Positions 27,344 to 35,542 of a stretch of 57,776 nt of DNA are shown in pieces. How positions within the stretch are numbered: the stretch's first letter is position 1; the number at the start of each line of letters is the position of its first letter. The stretch comes from Pseudomonadota bacterium (lineage in GTDB: Bacteria > Pseudomonadota > Gammaproteobacteria > Pseudomonadales > Azotimanducaceae): positions 1 through 57,776 of the forward strand of contig JAQBUI010000020.1 in assembly GCA_027624035.1 (NCBI GenBank), read 5' to 3'. Under the pieces are notes generated by a model that had not been told where the DNA came from, did not search any database, and saw nothing but the letters and a program-made list of their open reading frames with translations. The translations under genes were made by a program, and so were the position numbers.

Positions 27344-27907
27344 GTGAACAGAAGGCTGGTATTGCTGCGAATAGTGCAGGCGTTTTCTTTGACTGCCTTC
27401 ACAGCGCTTGCCTATCCATTCTTCAGAAACTGGTTTCCATCGGAGACCAGGATGCTTTCCCGAAATGTGCCCATCGGGGGGATGGCGCCGGGGGAGGCGA
27501 AATATGTCGACTGGTTAGGAAGGCGAGTCGTCGTGCTGCGAAGAACGCCAGACCAGATCGCACGGCTTGAACAGCCGACTGGTCGGCCCGATGGCGAGGC
27601 TGCAGGTGCCGACGTACAACTGAAAGACCCGGGTTCTAACGAATCAATCCAGCCTGAGTCCATGAGAAATATCTATCGTTCTCTGCGCCCCGAGGTGTTT
27701 GTGGCCTTTGCCAGTTGTACCCATCTCGGTTGTGAAGTAAGCGTTGGCAGGGAGGACCCCGCCGTGGCATTTTCGTGCCCCTGCCATCAGAGTGAATTCG
27801 ATGCCGCGGGTCGCGTCCAGCGTGAATCGGCGGCGCCAACCAACCTGGAGGTCCCTGCTCATCAATTCATCTCGGGCAACGAGTTGCGCCTCTGGCGGCC
27901 GACGTGA
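27344..27907 (+). CDS. Orphan Rieske [2Fe-2S] protein (PetA-like)
   Basis: A 187-residue membrane-anchored Rieske protein, starting with GTG. A single N-terminal membrane segment (residues about 8-28) is followed by a domain with GRRVVVLRRT, typical of bc1-complex Rieske subunits, and the cluster motifs CTHLGC (about 125) and CPCH (about 144). There is no cytochrome b or c1 gene beside it, so it is either a bc1-type Rieske moved from its operon or part of another electron chain. The linker between the hinge and cluster domain is rich in Glu, Gly and Asp. Confidence 0.85.
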   Translation: MNRRLVLLRIVQAFSLTAFTALAYPFFRNWFPSETRMLSRNVPIGGMAPGEAKYVDWLGRRVVVLRRTPDQIARLEQPTGRPDGEAAGADVQLKDPGSNESIQPESMRNIYRSLRPEVFVAFASCTHLGCEVSVGREDPAVAFSCPCHQSEFDAAGRVQRESAAPTNLEVPAHQFISGNELRLWRPT

Positions 27908-28022
27908 TTCTCACCTGGCCTGACACTGCCACCAATGATACAGATGATAGAATGGGTAAGATCAAACCGGTCGACAGAAACAAACATGCCTGTGAGCCCG
28001 CGCAGAACGTTGACGGAGCATC

Positions 28023-28490
28023 ATGATGACAAGTAAACGCCTGCTGATCGTATATCACTCCAAGGGGGGCAAGAACAAAAAAATGGCGGAAGCTGTCTAC
28101 CGAGGGGCGATGCACCCGGAGGTAGATGTCGAAGTGCGTTTCTTGCGGGCATTTGACGCAGATGCTGACGACCTGCTCTGGACCGATGGCGTCATCCTCG
28201 GTACACCTGAGAACTTTGGCTATATGTCCGGTGCCCTGAAGGACTTTTTTGACCGTACGTTTTACGAGGTAGAGGGTCAGGTCGACGGCAAGCCCTACGC
28301 ACTATTTATCGGCACGGGAAACGATGGACAGGGTGCGATCAGTCATATCAGGCGGATCTGTACCGGCTACAAATTTCGAGAAGTACAGGAACCCATCCTG
28401 GTAGTAGGTGATGTTACCGATGAACAACTGGCAGCTTGTGAGGAACTGGGCCTCGGTATGGCGGCCGGGCTCGAGTCAGGTATCTTCTGA
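28023..28490 (+). CDS. Flavodoxin-like NAD(P)H-dependent FMN reductase
   Basis: A 155-residue flavodoxin-fold protein. The phosphate-binding loop is YHSKGGKNKKMAEAV near the N-terminus, and GTPENFGYMSGALKDFFDRTFYE is the typical flavin-contact region of the NADPH-dependent FMN reductase family; GTGNDGQGA follows. Length fits. It is 72 bases upstream of the LexA-controlled radical SAM gene but ends before its LexA box, so it is a separate unit. Redox partner unknown. Confidence 0.8.
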   Translation: MMTSKRLLIVYHSKGGKNKKMAEAVYRGAMHPEVDVEVRFLRAFDADADDLLWTDGVILGTPENFGYMSGALKDFFDRTFYEVEGQVDGKPYALFIGTGNDGQGAISHIRRICTGYKFREVQEPILVVGDVTDEQLAACEELGLGMAAGLESGIF

Positions 28491-28522
28491 CGAGCTATGC
28501 AGTCAAGGTGTTGGGGAATTAA

Positions 28523-28538
28523 CTGTATATAAATACAG
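28523..28538 (+). promoter_or_regulatory. LexA (SOS) box upstream of the radical SAM gene
   Basis: CTGTATATAAATACAG matches CTGT-N8-ACAG with an AT-rich centre and is flanked by TAA..TAA-like sequence (AACTGT ... ACAGTA). It lies 25 bases upstream of the ATG at 28563. Function inferred from the match and from my recollection that Pseudomonas PA0069 homologues are in the LexA regulon. Confidence 0.82.
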
Positions 28539-28562
28539 TAATCGTGTGATAGACTCGACCAT

Positions 28563-29651
28563 ATGGACGACCGACACCAAACTGATTGTGACCCCGGGGC
28601 CAACCCCGTAAAGGGCAGGGGTGCCCAGTCCAATCCCGCCAGTCGATTCGACCAGCAAACCGTGGTGACCATTGACGACGGCTGGTACCAGGAACCGGGC
28701 AGCCCCACCATTCGGACGCTGACCGTTCAGGACAAGACCCGCACCATTATCAGCACCAATCGCTCGCCAGACATCCCCTTCGAGCAATCGGTCAATCCGT
28801 ACCGTGGATGCGAACATGGCTGCATCTACTGCTATGCGAGGCCCACTCACGCCTACTGGGGTCTCTCTCCCGGGTTGGATTTCGAAACCAGAATCATCAT
28901 CAAACCCGGTGCAGCCAACCTGCTTCGAGAGACCTTGATGAAACCTGGTTACGTGTGCAAACCCATCTGTATCGGTGCCAACACCGATCCCTATCAGCCT
29001 CTGGAGGCCGAACTGGGTACGACCCGGTCACTGCTCGAGGTACTGGTGGAGTTCGAGCACCCGTTCTCGATCATCACGCGAAGCGGCCTCATTCGCCGGG
29101 ACATTGATCTTCTTGCCGCCGCGGCTGAGAAGAACATTTGTAGCGTTGCCGTTTCGGTCACCACGCTCGACGCTGACCTCAAGCGCATCATGGAACCCAG
29201 AGCGCCCACTTGCCGATCGCGGCTCGCAGCGATCAGATCGCTTACGGATCGGGGCATCAGAACATCGATGATGGTCGCTCCAGTGATTCCATTCATCAAT
29301 GACCATGAGATCGATTCAATCCTCAGCGCGGGTCGAGAGGCGGGTGCACAATCGGCCAATTACATTCTGCTTCGACTGCCGCGAGAAGTTCGGGAACTCT
29401 TTGAACAATGGCTGCAGGTTCACTTTCCTGACCGCGCGAGTCGCGTCATGAACGCCATTCGTTCAACACGGGAAGGGGAAGCCTACAAGAGCGAGTTCGG
29501 CACCAGAATGCGCGGGACGGGTGAATTCGCCTCGCTCCTGGCCCAGCGTTTTGCACTGGCATGCCGTCAAGCTGGTTTTGAGTATGACACAAGGTTCGAG
29601 TTGGACACCGAGCGATTCAACAGACCTTTTCGTCAGTTGTCATTGCTCTGA
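28563..29651 (+). CDS. PA0069-family radical SAM protein (SPL-like)
   Basis: A 362-residue radical SAM protein of the PA0069/Rv2578c group, related to spore photoproduct lyase. The cluster motif is C-x3-C-x2-C in YRGCEHGCIYCYARPTH, preceded by FEQSVNPY, and the tail has KSEFGTRMRGTGEFASLL. The exact reaction is not known; a LexA box 25 bases upstream of the ATG points to a role in the DNA damage response. The 3' end overlaps the convergent peroxiredoxin-like gene by 19 bases. Confidence 0.88.
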   Translation: MDDRHQTDCDPGANPVKGRGAQSNPASRFDQQTVVTIDDGWYQEPGSPTIRTLTVQDKTRTIISTNRSPDIPFEQSVNPYRGCEHGCIYCYARPTHAYWGLSPGLDFETRIIIKPGAANLLRETLMKPGYVCKPICIGANTDPYQPLEAELGTTRSLLEVLVEFEHPFSIITRSGLIRRDIDLLAAAAEKNICSVAVSVTTLDADLKRIMEPRAPTCRSRLAAIRSLTDRGIRTSMMVAPVIPFINDHEIDSILSAGREAGAQSANYILLRLPREVRELFEQWLQVHFPDRASRVMNAIRSTREGEAYKSEFGTRMRGTGEFASLLAQRFALACRQAGFEYDTRFELDTERFNRPFRQLSLL

Positions 29652-30331
29652 TCTCTGTGAGCGCCGGTCTTTCCCGGGTCATCTGAGCTGTCAGGAGGCG
29701 TTTGTCGGGTCATCTCGTGGACGACCTCAAGAATGTCTCTCAGGCCGGGGCGGCTACGGTAATTCTCTTCAGCAAACTTCTCGACCACAACGCCACTGCG
29801 GTTGATGACGAAGACCCCCGGGTAAGGCACGCCGTGCCAGGGATGTCCCGGTGGGTGGTTCGTGTTGAGGATGCCGAAGGATTTGACATGGGCATGGTCC
29901 ACGTCTGACAACACCGGAAACTGTATCTGATACTTGCGAGCGAATGCGCTGTTGGTGTCGACACTATCGTACGACATCGCCGCCACGCTGACGCCCAATT
30001 CCAGGAACTGCTCAGTTGCTGCCGACAGCTCAACGAGCTGTTTGATGCAGTATGGTCACCAGTCGCTGGAGCGGACAAAGAAGAAGACCAGCCCATGCAC
30101 ACCAATGAGTTCCTGGTTGGTCCAGGTTTGTCCGTCCTGATCAGGAGCCTCGATCCCTGGAAATGACGTTCCGACGGGAATTGCGCTGGCCCACTGGCTC
30201 GCCCACCCGGCAGCATCCGACGTCTGCCCGGCTCTGACGGCTGCCGGAGACAGGACAACAGCCAAGAGCGCCAACAGAGCAGACGCGAGTGTTCTGGCAA
30301 TACGGCCCCTTTGGGCCCGGCTGGTTATCAT
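29633..30331 (-). CDS. Predicted periplasmic peroxiredoxin-like selenoprotein (UxxC)
   Basis: A 232-residue protein if one in-frame TGA (30056-30058) is read as selenocysteine at position 92. It starts with a signal peptide (about residues 1-34, ending AAVRA) and continues with an AhpC/TSA (redoxin) fold: VGTSFPGIEAPDQDGQTW, then FFVRSSDW-(TGA)-PYC, then the QFPVLSD and GVFVINRSGVV blocks. In homologues the position of the TGA is the first Cys of CPYC, so UPYC restores the redox motif. Frame and coding pattern are unbroken on both sides. A hairpin just downstream of the TGA fits a bacterial SECIS. Two separate short proteins or a nonsense mutant are less likely. Confidence 0.85.
30019..30050 (-). 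promoter_or_regulatory. Predicted bacterial SECIS hairpin
   Basis: On the minus strand, starting 15 bases after the TGA's following codons, the RNA folds as an upper stem of seven pairs (ACAGCUC/GAGCUGU, 30025-30041) closed by a 3-base loop GUU, with a lower stem CUGC/GCAG (30047-30050 with 30019-30022) across a small internal loop. The loop starts with G and lies about 22 bases after the UGA, within the 16-37 base window described for bacterial SECIS elements that bind SelB. Confidence 0.8.
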
Positions 30332-30399
30332 CGAATCGTTGCAGTTTATTGATCAAAACGACATCATCCGGGGCTTGCGGATAGAAATCAAGGTGCCCA

Positions 30400-30900
30400 T
30401 TGGTCGACGCCTGCCCATATTTGATCAAGCCTCTGACGGAACTTCATGCTCGCGAGATCCTGACCTGGCGCTACCCGCACCCCTACAGCTTCTATGACCC
30501 ACCCTATGATGACCGTGGCGATCATTACGTGCGTCAGTTCCTGAAGCCCGAGCTTCAATTCCATAGTGTGGTCGACCGGTCCGATCAGTTCGTTGGCTTT
30601 TGTTCCTTTGGGATTGATGGACAGGTTCCCGGCGGTGACTACTCGGCATCGGCACTGGACATTGGTCTTGGCATGCGGCCGGACCTCACCGGTCTCGGAC
30701 TGGGGAGGGCCTTTGTCGGCGCGATTCTGGGTCATGCCAGACAGGCGATGAGTCCTGAGATATTTCGATTGACAGTGGCTGACTTCAATCAGCGAGCGAT
30801 GGTACTTTACAGGCAGATGGGCTTCGTGCGCAGTGATTCGTTCATTGAACCGGTGCAGCGCACCTCATATTCGATCCTGCTGCGATCCACCTGGATATGA
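30400..30900 (+). CDS. GNAT-family N-acetyltransferase
   Basis: A 166-residue GNAT-fold protein starting with TTG behind AAGG; an in-frame TAG lies just upstream, so the start cannot be much earlier. It opens with the EILTWRYPHPYSFYD segment common in this subfamily, has the acetyl-CoA loop DLTGLGLGRAFVGAIL (about 90-105) and ends with NQRAMVLYRQMGF. Substrate unknown. It is divergent from the selenoprotein gene, with about 70 bases between them. Confidence 0.8.
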   Translation: MVDACPYLIKPLTELHAREILTWRYPHPYSFYDPPYDDRGDHYVRQFLKPELQFHSVVDRSDQFVGFCSFGIDGQVPGGDYSASALDIGLGMRPDLTGLGLGRAFVGAILGHARQAMSPEIFRLTVADFNQRAMVLYRQMGFVRSDSFIEPVQRTSYSILLRSTWI

Positions 30901-31054
30901 CGCGACGGTTTTGCGTCTTCGCATGATTGGCGCCAGTCTATGGCCTGATCTGAACCTGCCTTGACGATTACCCGGATGGAAGGAATCAAGGTTCCCAAGG
31001 TAATTGAGGAACGATACCTAACGCGATAGGCTGTCGGTAGAGGGAAAGCGCAGC

Positions 31055-31900
31055 ATGTCAGAATTCCAGGACAAGGTTGTAGTTATCACGGGTGCCGGCC
31101 GCGGCATCGGGCGATCTCATGCCCTGGAGTTTGCCCGCCGCGGCGCGCGGGTACTGGTCAATGACTCGGGCGCGGCGATCGACGGTACCGGCAAAGGCAT
31201 GTCGGCCCAGGCCGTGGTCAAAAAGATCATCAGTGAAGGTGGTGCCGCGGTCGCCAACACATCATCGGTCGCTACCCCGGAGGGGGCAAGTGAAATCATT
31301 GAGGATGCGCTGTCACACTTCGGTACCGTTGACATCGTCATCAACAATGCAGGAATCCTGCGGGACAAGACCTTTACCAATGTCACGATGGAGAACTTCA
31401 GGGCGGTTCTCGATGTTCATTTGATGGGCAGCGTGTATGTGACCAAGGCGGCATGGCCAATCATGACTGCCAAAAACTGGGGCAGAGTTGTGTTCACCAG
31501 TTCTGGATCCGGAATTCTGGGAAGCTTTGGCCAGGCAAACTATGCCACCGCGAAGATGTCGGTGATCGGACTGATGAATGTCCTGAAACTGGAAGGGCAG
31601 CGTAAGGGGGTTCACGTCAATACACTTGCCCCCGGAGCCATCACACGTATGACAAAGAACCTCGGGGACCCAAGACGAGTCGGCAAGCCCGAGCAGGTGA
31701 GCCCGGCCGTGCTGTATCTTTGCTCGGAAAACGCACCAAACGGTCTTATACTGCACGCGGCAAATGGCCACTACGCTCTGGTCAAGATTTGCGTTACCAG
31801 GGGCATCGACCTGGGTGAGAATGTGGATTATGAAACACTCAGTAGTCGAGTTGATGAGTTACTGGATGACACGGGGTTGCTGCAGCCGGAACGCCTCTAG
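31055..31900 (+). CDS. SDR-family dehydrogenase, MFE-2 (R)-3-hydroxyacyl-CoA dehydrogenase-like
   Basis: A 281-residue short-chain dehydrogenase. The NAD-binding GAGRGIG is at residues 13-19, NNAGILRDK at about 90-98, the catalytic serine in FTSSGSG and Tyr-x3-Lys in NYATAKMS. The long insert after the first strand (NDSGAAIDGTGKG) is typical of the peroxisomal multifunctional enzyme type 2 and bacterial homologues acting on 3-hydroxyacyl-CoA. No MaoC-like hydratase is nearby; the acyl-CoA dehydrogenase at 42563 may be functionally related. Confidence 0.88.
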   Translation: MSEFQDKVVVITGAGRGIGRSHALEFARRGARVLVNDSGAAIDGTGKGMSAQAVVKKIISEGGAAVANTSSVATPEGASEIIEDALSHFGTVDIVINNAGILRDKTFTNVTMENFRAVLDVHLMGSVYVTKAAWPIMTAKNWGRVVFTSSGSGILGSFGQANYATAKMSVIGLMNVLKLEGQRKGVHVNTLAPGAITRMTKNLGDPRRVGKPEQVSPAVLYLCSENAPNGLILHAANGHYALVKICVTRGIDLGENVDYETLSSRVDELLDDTGLLQPERL

Positions 31901-31914
31901 CAACCTTGAGCGTG

Positions 31915-31931
31915 CCGGTGCTGGCCACCGG
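31915..31931 (+). terminator. Hairpin after the SDR gene
   Basis: Stem of six pairs CCGGTG/CACCGG with loop CTGGC, 15 bases after the SDR stop. No T run follows, so it may act in RNA stability or Rho-dependent termination rather than intrinsic termination. Confidence 0.3.
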
Positions 31932-32176
31932 TCGTCGCGCTGGGAAAGTTTCCGGACGACACAGCATGCGGCCAGAACTTCCACGAAAGCCCTGAGCCTG
32001 CCTGTGCCAGGCACGACTTGCCGGATGCCGGTAAGTGCAGGGCTATCAGCCAAACGAGGGAGTGTCCCTGCTGTCGGGTCAAGACCTGAGTCATACGCTC
32101 GTGTCGGGCCCGCTTGTAGTTCGTGAACAGTCTGTCCTGGTCTATCCGGGATGCACTTCCGGGAGAATTCGCAGTG

Positions 32177-32752
32177 ATGAAAGTCAGGCCGCTGCCGCGG
32201 CTCGCCACCGAACGGCTAATTCTGAAGTTACTTGAGCCATCTGATGCCTCCCTGATGGCCCGGTTTCGGAGGGAAAACAAGGATCACCTGACTCGCTGGG
32301 AGCCGACACGACCGCTCGAGTTCTATACGGACGGGTTCTGGCAGATGCAGCTAAGGGTTGCTATTCGGGAGTTTCGCAGCGGCAGCAGCGTCTGTCTGGT
32401 GATGATGGACTCTGTCGAGCAGGAAGTCCTGGGTGTCTGCAATTACACCAATATTGTTCGAGGGACCTTTCAGTCGTGCCACCTTGGCTATGCGCTGGCG
32501 GGCCGACACCAGGGGCAGGGGCTGATGCATGAGGCACTGATGGCCAGCAACCAGTTCATATTTGATCAACTGGAGCTACATCGCATCATGGCCAACTACA
32601 TGCCACGAAATCAGCGGAGCGGTGACTTGCTGCATCGTCTTGGGTTTGTCATTGAGGGTGAAGCCAGGTCATTTCTCAAGATCAATGGCAAGTGGGAGGA
32701 CCATGTCCTGACTTCGATGCTCAATCCCGCACACATTCAGTCGTCGAGCTGA
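32177..32752 (+). CDS. rimJ: RimJ-like ribosomal-protein N-acetyltransferase
   Basis: A 191-residue GNAT protein starting MKVRPLPRLATERLILKLL, close in length to E. coli RimJ (acetylates the N-terminus of ribosomal protein S5). The family pattern is seen in LGYALAGRHQGQGLMHEAL, HRIMANYMPRNQRSGDLLHRLGF and the end KINGKWEDHVLTSML. The longer frame from 32123 is not supported by conserved sequence. Its last 16 bases overlap the convergent phosphoesterase gene. Confidence 0.88.
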   Translation: MKVRPLPRLATERLILKLLEPSDASLMARFRRENKDHLTRWEPTRPLEFYTDGFWQMQLRVAIREFRSGSSVCLVMMDSVEQEVLGVCNYTNIVRGTFQSCHLGYALAGRHQGQGLMHEALMASNQFIFDQLELHRIMANYMPRNQRSGDLLHRLGFVIEGEARSFLKINGKWEDHVLTSMLNPAHIQSSS

Positions 32753-33564
32753 TAGACAAAGCCAGGGCTCCCCATATAGATACCACCATCCACGTTGACA
32801 CACAGACCGTCGGCATACTCCCACGCCCGGGTGACACCAGCCGCGTCGACGCCCCGTGCGTACGGAATGGGCGTGTGGCCGTGAATCAGTCTCCCAGCTC
32901 CGAACAGTTTGAGAAATTGCCCGGCCCGCTTTGAACCGGACATGTTCGGCCCGCTGAAGGCCATGTGTTCGCCAAACCCGTTCAGGGTTGCCATCCATGC
33001 GTCCAGATCTTCTTCCTCCAACAACGCGGAAAACGACGCGTTGACGGAGTCCAGCGTAATACCATGATTCACATAGAGCATGGCGTCAGCATGGATCAAC
33101 AGGTTGGTATCAAGGCGTACCATGGCGGGCAGACCCCGGATGAACTCTTCATGGGCTTTGCCGAAACCGGCCTCGTCTGAGGCGATGCCACCCCATTGCA
33201 GCCAGATGTCTCTGACCGTGACCCCGTTGAATTGCCGGTCACCAAACCGGTGAGCACACAACATCATCAGTTCGTGGTTGCCGAGCAGGGCATTGACGTC
33301 GCCGCCGGCATCTCGGGCCTGCGCCTGTAACGACATGGTCAGGTCCATGCATGCGACACCCGACGGACCACGATCGAAAAAGTCTCCGATCTGCCAGAGG
33401 ACGTGCTCGCCTCCAGTCCAGCGCAGTTTGTCGTCACACAGCCCCTGGGCAATGAGCAAGCGAGTGTAGTCCGTGATGTGGCCATGCAGATCGCCAATGA
33501 TGTAGGTTGCCAATGAGTCGCCCGGCGATGATGTGACCGCGTACTTTAACGAGTTGGCCCCCAA
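32737..33564 (-). CDS. Metallophosphoesterase, Shewanella-like phosphatase type
   Basis: A 275-residue calcineurin-like phosphoesterase. All metal motifs are present: GDLHGH (Asp25, His27), GDFFDRG (about 58-64), GNHELM (about 95-100) and the C-terminal GHTPIPYARG. The order and spacing fit the Shewanella-like protein phosphatase/ApaH relatives. Substrate unknown (phosphoprotein or nucleotide). It is convergent with and overlaps the rimJ-like gene. Confidence 0.87.
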   Translation of the reverse strand: MGANSLKYAVTSSPGDSLATYIIGDLHGHITDYTRLLIAQGLCDDKLRWTGGEHVLWQIGDFFDRGPSGVACMDLTMSLQAQARDAGGDVNALLGNHELMMLCAHRFGDRQFNGVTVRDIWLQWGGIASDEAGFGKAHEEFIRGLPAMVRLDTNLLIHADAMLYVNHGITLDSVNASFSALLEEEDLDAWMATLNGFGEHMAFSGPNMSGSKRAGQFLKLFGAGRLIHGHTPIPYARGVDAAGVTRAWEYADGLCVNVDGGIYMGSPGFVYQLDD

Positions 33565-33684
33565 ATGTGGAGAGCAGCCTTGAGTGTATCCATTTTAGGC
33601 GCGCTGTCGTCGTGCAAGAAGGTGCTCACGCTGGCCCCGGGTGTGCTGAACTTCCATGATCCGATCGGCAACGTCTGGCAGGTG

Positions 33685-34248
33685 CTAATTCTCGGTGCTC
33701 CCGGGCGGGCGGGTGTTGACCTCAATCCCTTCTCTGGCGAACCGGCGCACCACCTGGTCCGTGATTCGTGGACCAATTTCCCTGCCCCACGCCTGGGTTG
33801 CACCCCGGCTTTCCTGAATCAGCAATGGCATCACTTCATTGGCCTTGCGCCCCGCAGCCGTCTGGTTGAAGGCGATCAACGCCCTGAGTTCCTCCAGAGT
33901 GAAGTAACGCGCATAGATGGGGTAGATCTTCCGGTGCAGGGTCTCATTTGCCATTTCTCTTGCGACCACTGCGCTGACTTCCTCGGCGACGATCCGCTCC
34001 GCCCGGCCCGTCAGTTCCGGGTTCCTTGAACGCAACACAGACACCATCTGCTGGGTTAGCGCCTCGCTGAAGGCAGTCTCGTTGATCTGGGCATTGGTAA
34101 TTCTGATCAACTCTCGAATGGCCTGAACCTTCGCGTCAGACAGTGCTTCCTGGGATGCCGCGATCGCAGCGGGCTGCCACAGGGCGGCGGCGAGAAGGTG
34201 CACCGTCAGTGCGACCCGGGTCAACAGGGCGGGGGTGCGGTATCGCAT
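33685..34248 (-). CDS. Exported DUF2059-family protein
   Basis: A 187-residue protein with a signal peptide (residues 1-32, ending AAIAAS). The mature part is helical and matches the DUF2059 pattern: ALSDAKVQAIRELIRITNA, EELRALIAFNQTAAGRKANEVMPLLIQES. I start at the ATG at 34248, which gives the signal peptide; the longer frame to 34374 runs into the upstream MraY-like gene. Function unknown; members are small periplasmic proteins. Confidence 0.82.
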   Translation of the reverse strand: MRYRTPALLTRVALTVHLLAAALWQPAAIAASQEALSDAKVQAIRELIRITNAQINETAFSEALTQQMVSVLRSRNPELTGRAERIVAEEVSAVVAREMANETLHRKIYPIYARYFTLEELRALIAFNQTAAGRKANEVMPLLIQESRGATQAWGREIGPRITDQVVRRFAREGIEVNTRPPGSTEN

Positions 34249-34330
34249 GATCACTGTCCTGGCTCTGAGACGAACAAGATCTGTACCCATCCCCTGAGCG
34301 GTGTTCGTCTCGGCCACCGAATCCGGGTCG

Positions 34331-35380
34331 CTATCGAATCTTGAGCAACAATACCAGCAGAATAGGCGTTCCAACCGCCTGAATCAGCATGAATCGGACC
34401 AGTACCTGGGTGTTCGACCAACCCATGTTATGTCTGACGTGATCGTGCAGCGGATAACGAATCTGCCTGAAGATCCCGATCCTGAAAAACCGAAGTAGAG
34501 CGACTTTGATCATTCCCGTCGCGCCATTGACCAGCACCATGAACGCCACTACCAGGATGAGGAATGGATTGCCACAGGCCAGTACCAGCACACCAAGCAT
34601 CAGCCCAATCGGCCTTGAACCTGCATCGCCCATGAGCACCGCGCTCGGATAGCTATTGTGCCACAGATAACCGGTCAGACAGCCGACCAGGACAAAGGCC
34701 ACGATCGCCCAGGCGGCGCCCTCGACGTAGTGTGGCACGAGAAGATAGTCGGCAATGTCCGCGTGTCCAACGATGCCGTACAGAATACCCCCAAGAAACA
34801 GTATGCCCATGCTGGAAAGACTCGCAGACAAGCCGTCAACGCCGTCGGAACAGTTGGTTGCATTGATTGAGGTCCAGATCAGTATGGTTGAACCAAGAAT
34901 GAAGGGTACAGGTCCGATCACAATCGGGTCCTTGTACAGTGGCAACCAGATCGTAAACGGCTCCAACTGACAGATGATCATCGACGCAACCAGTGCAATG
35001 GCAAGATCAGTGGCGCCCAGCCGATACTCACTCCAGCCACCCGGCGTACGGTCATCGAGAAATCCGACCAGCATGGCAAAGGCCACGCAGATGAGAATCT
35101 GCACCACCTTCCAGTCGAACGGTACAACCAGCAGCGTAATCACGATGAAGACCGGTATGAAGATCACGCCGGCGGCGTTGGGTTTCCCAATGCTTTTCTC
35201 GGCATCGATGGCAAATTCCCGCCCGCGGTCCGTGGGCAGATATTTCCAGAGTCTGGGCAGGGCCCACCAGGTAATGAGCGCACCCAGCGCGGTGCCGAGT
35301 CCTGCGAGGAAAATATACGACAGCAGGAGGCGTAGCGGTCCGGCGAGATCTGCGAAGTACTGTCCAAGATAATAGAGCAC
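34331..35380 (-). CDS. Divergent MraY-like phospho-N-acetylmuramoyl-pentapeptide transferase
   Basis: A 349-residue polytopic protein (about 10 membrane segments) of the polyprenyl-phosphate glycosyl-1-phosphate transferase family. It keeps the active aspartates: GFLDD, NATNCSDGVDGLS and LMGDAGSRPIG. The MraY-specific loop, normally PLHHH, reads PLHDHVRHNMGW, so the middle His is replaced by Asp, and the usual KGTPTMGG is IGKPNAAG. It may be a true lipid I synthase in a divergent lineage or a paralogue for another undecaprenyl-linked sugar. No mur neighbour, but murF is 14 kb away. Confidence 0.75.
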   Translation of the reverse strand: MLYYLGQYFADLAGPLRLLLSYIFLAGLGTALGALITWWALPRLWKYLPTDRGREFAIDAEKSIGKPNAAGVIFIPVFIVITLLVVPFDWKVVQILICVAFAMLVGFLDDRTPGGWSEYRLGATDLAIALVASMIICQLEPFTIWLPLYKDPIVIGPVPFILGSTILIWTSINATNCSDGVDGLSASLSSMGILFLGGILYGIVGHADIADYLLVPHYVEGAAWAIVAFVLVGCLTGYLWHNSYPSAVLMGDAGSRPIGLMLGVLVLACGNPFLILVVAFMVLVNGATGMIKVALLRFFRIGIFRQIRYPLHDHVRHNMGWSNTQVLVRFMLIQAVGTPILLVLLLKIR

Positions 35381-35513
35381 GCTTCCCCTAACGGGCGATG
35401 ATGGCGCGAATTATATGCGCTTGGGGACTCAGACATAATGAAATAGCGTTGGAGATTTACGGGCAGAATTGGCCCCCAGAGCATGTCATTGGAGCGATCT
35501 TCGTCTTACACTG

Positions 35514-35528
35514 GGTGCACCATGCACC
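35514..35528 (+). promoter_or_regulatory. Perfect inverted repeat in the pyruvate kinase leader
   Basis: GGTGCA-CCA-TGCACC, a perfect 6-bp inverted repeat with a 3-base centre, 15 bases upstream of the pyruvate kinase ATG. It could be an operator or a leader hairpin that affects translation; the spacing to the start would place it at or just before the ribosome-binding region. Confidence 0.35.
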
Positions 35529-35542
35529 GGTATTAGGCAACG

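Noticed and set aside
29633..30331. Two separate genes or a simple frameshift/nonsense mutant in the peroxiredoxin region
   Set aside because: Both ORFs are in the same phase, the only interruption is one TGA at the CxxC position, and a SECIS-like hairpin follows. A nonsense mutant would be a coincidence, though not excluded.
35514..35528. NtrC/RpoN-type enhancer site
   Set aside because: The NtrC consensus has TGCAC/GTGCA halves in the opposite order with a longer centre; orientation and spacing do not match.
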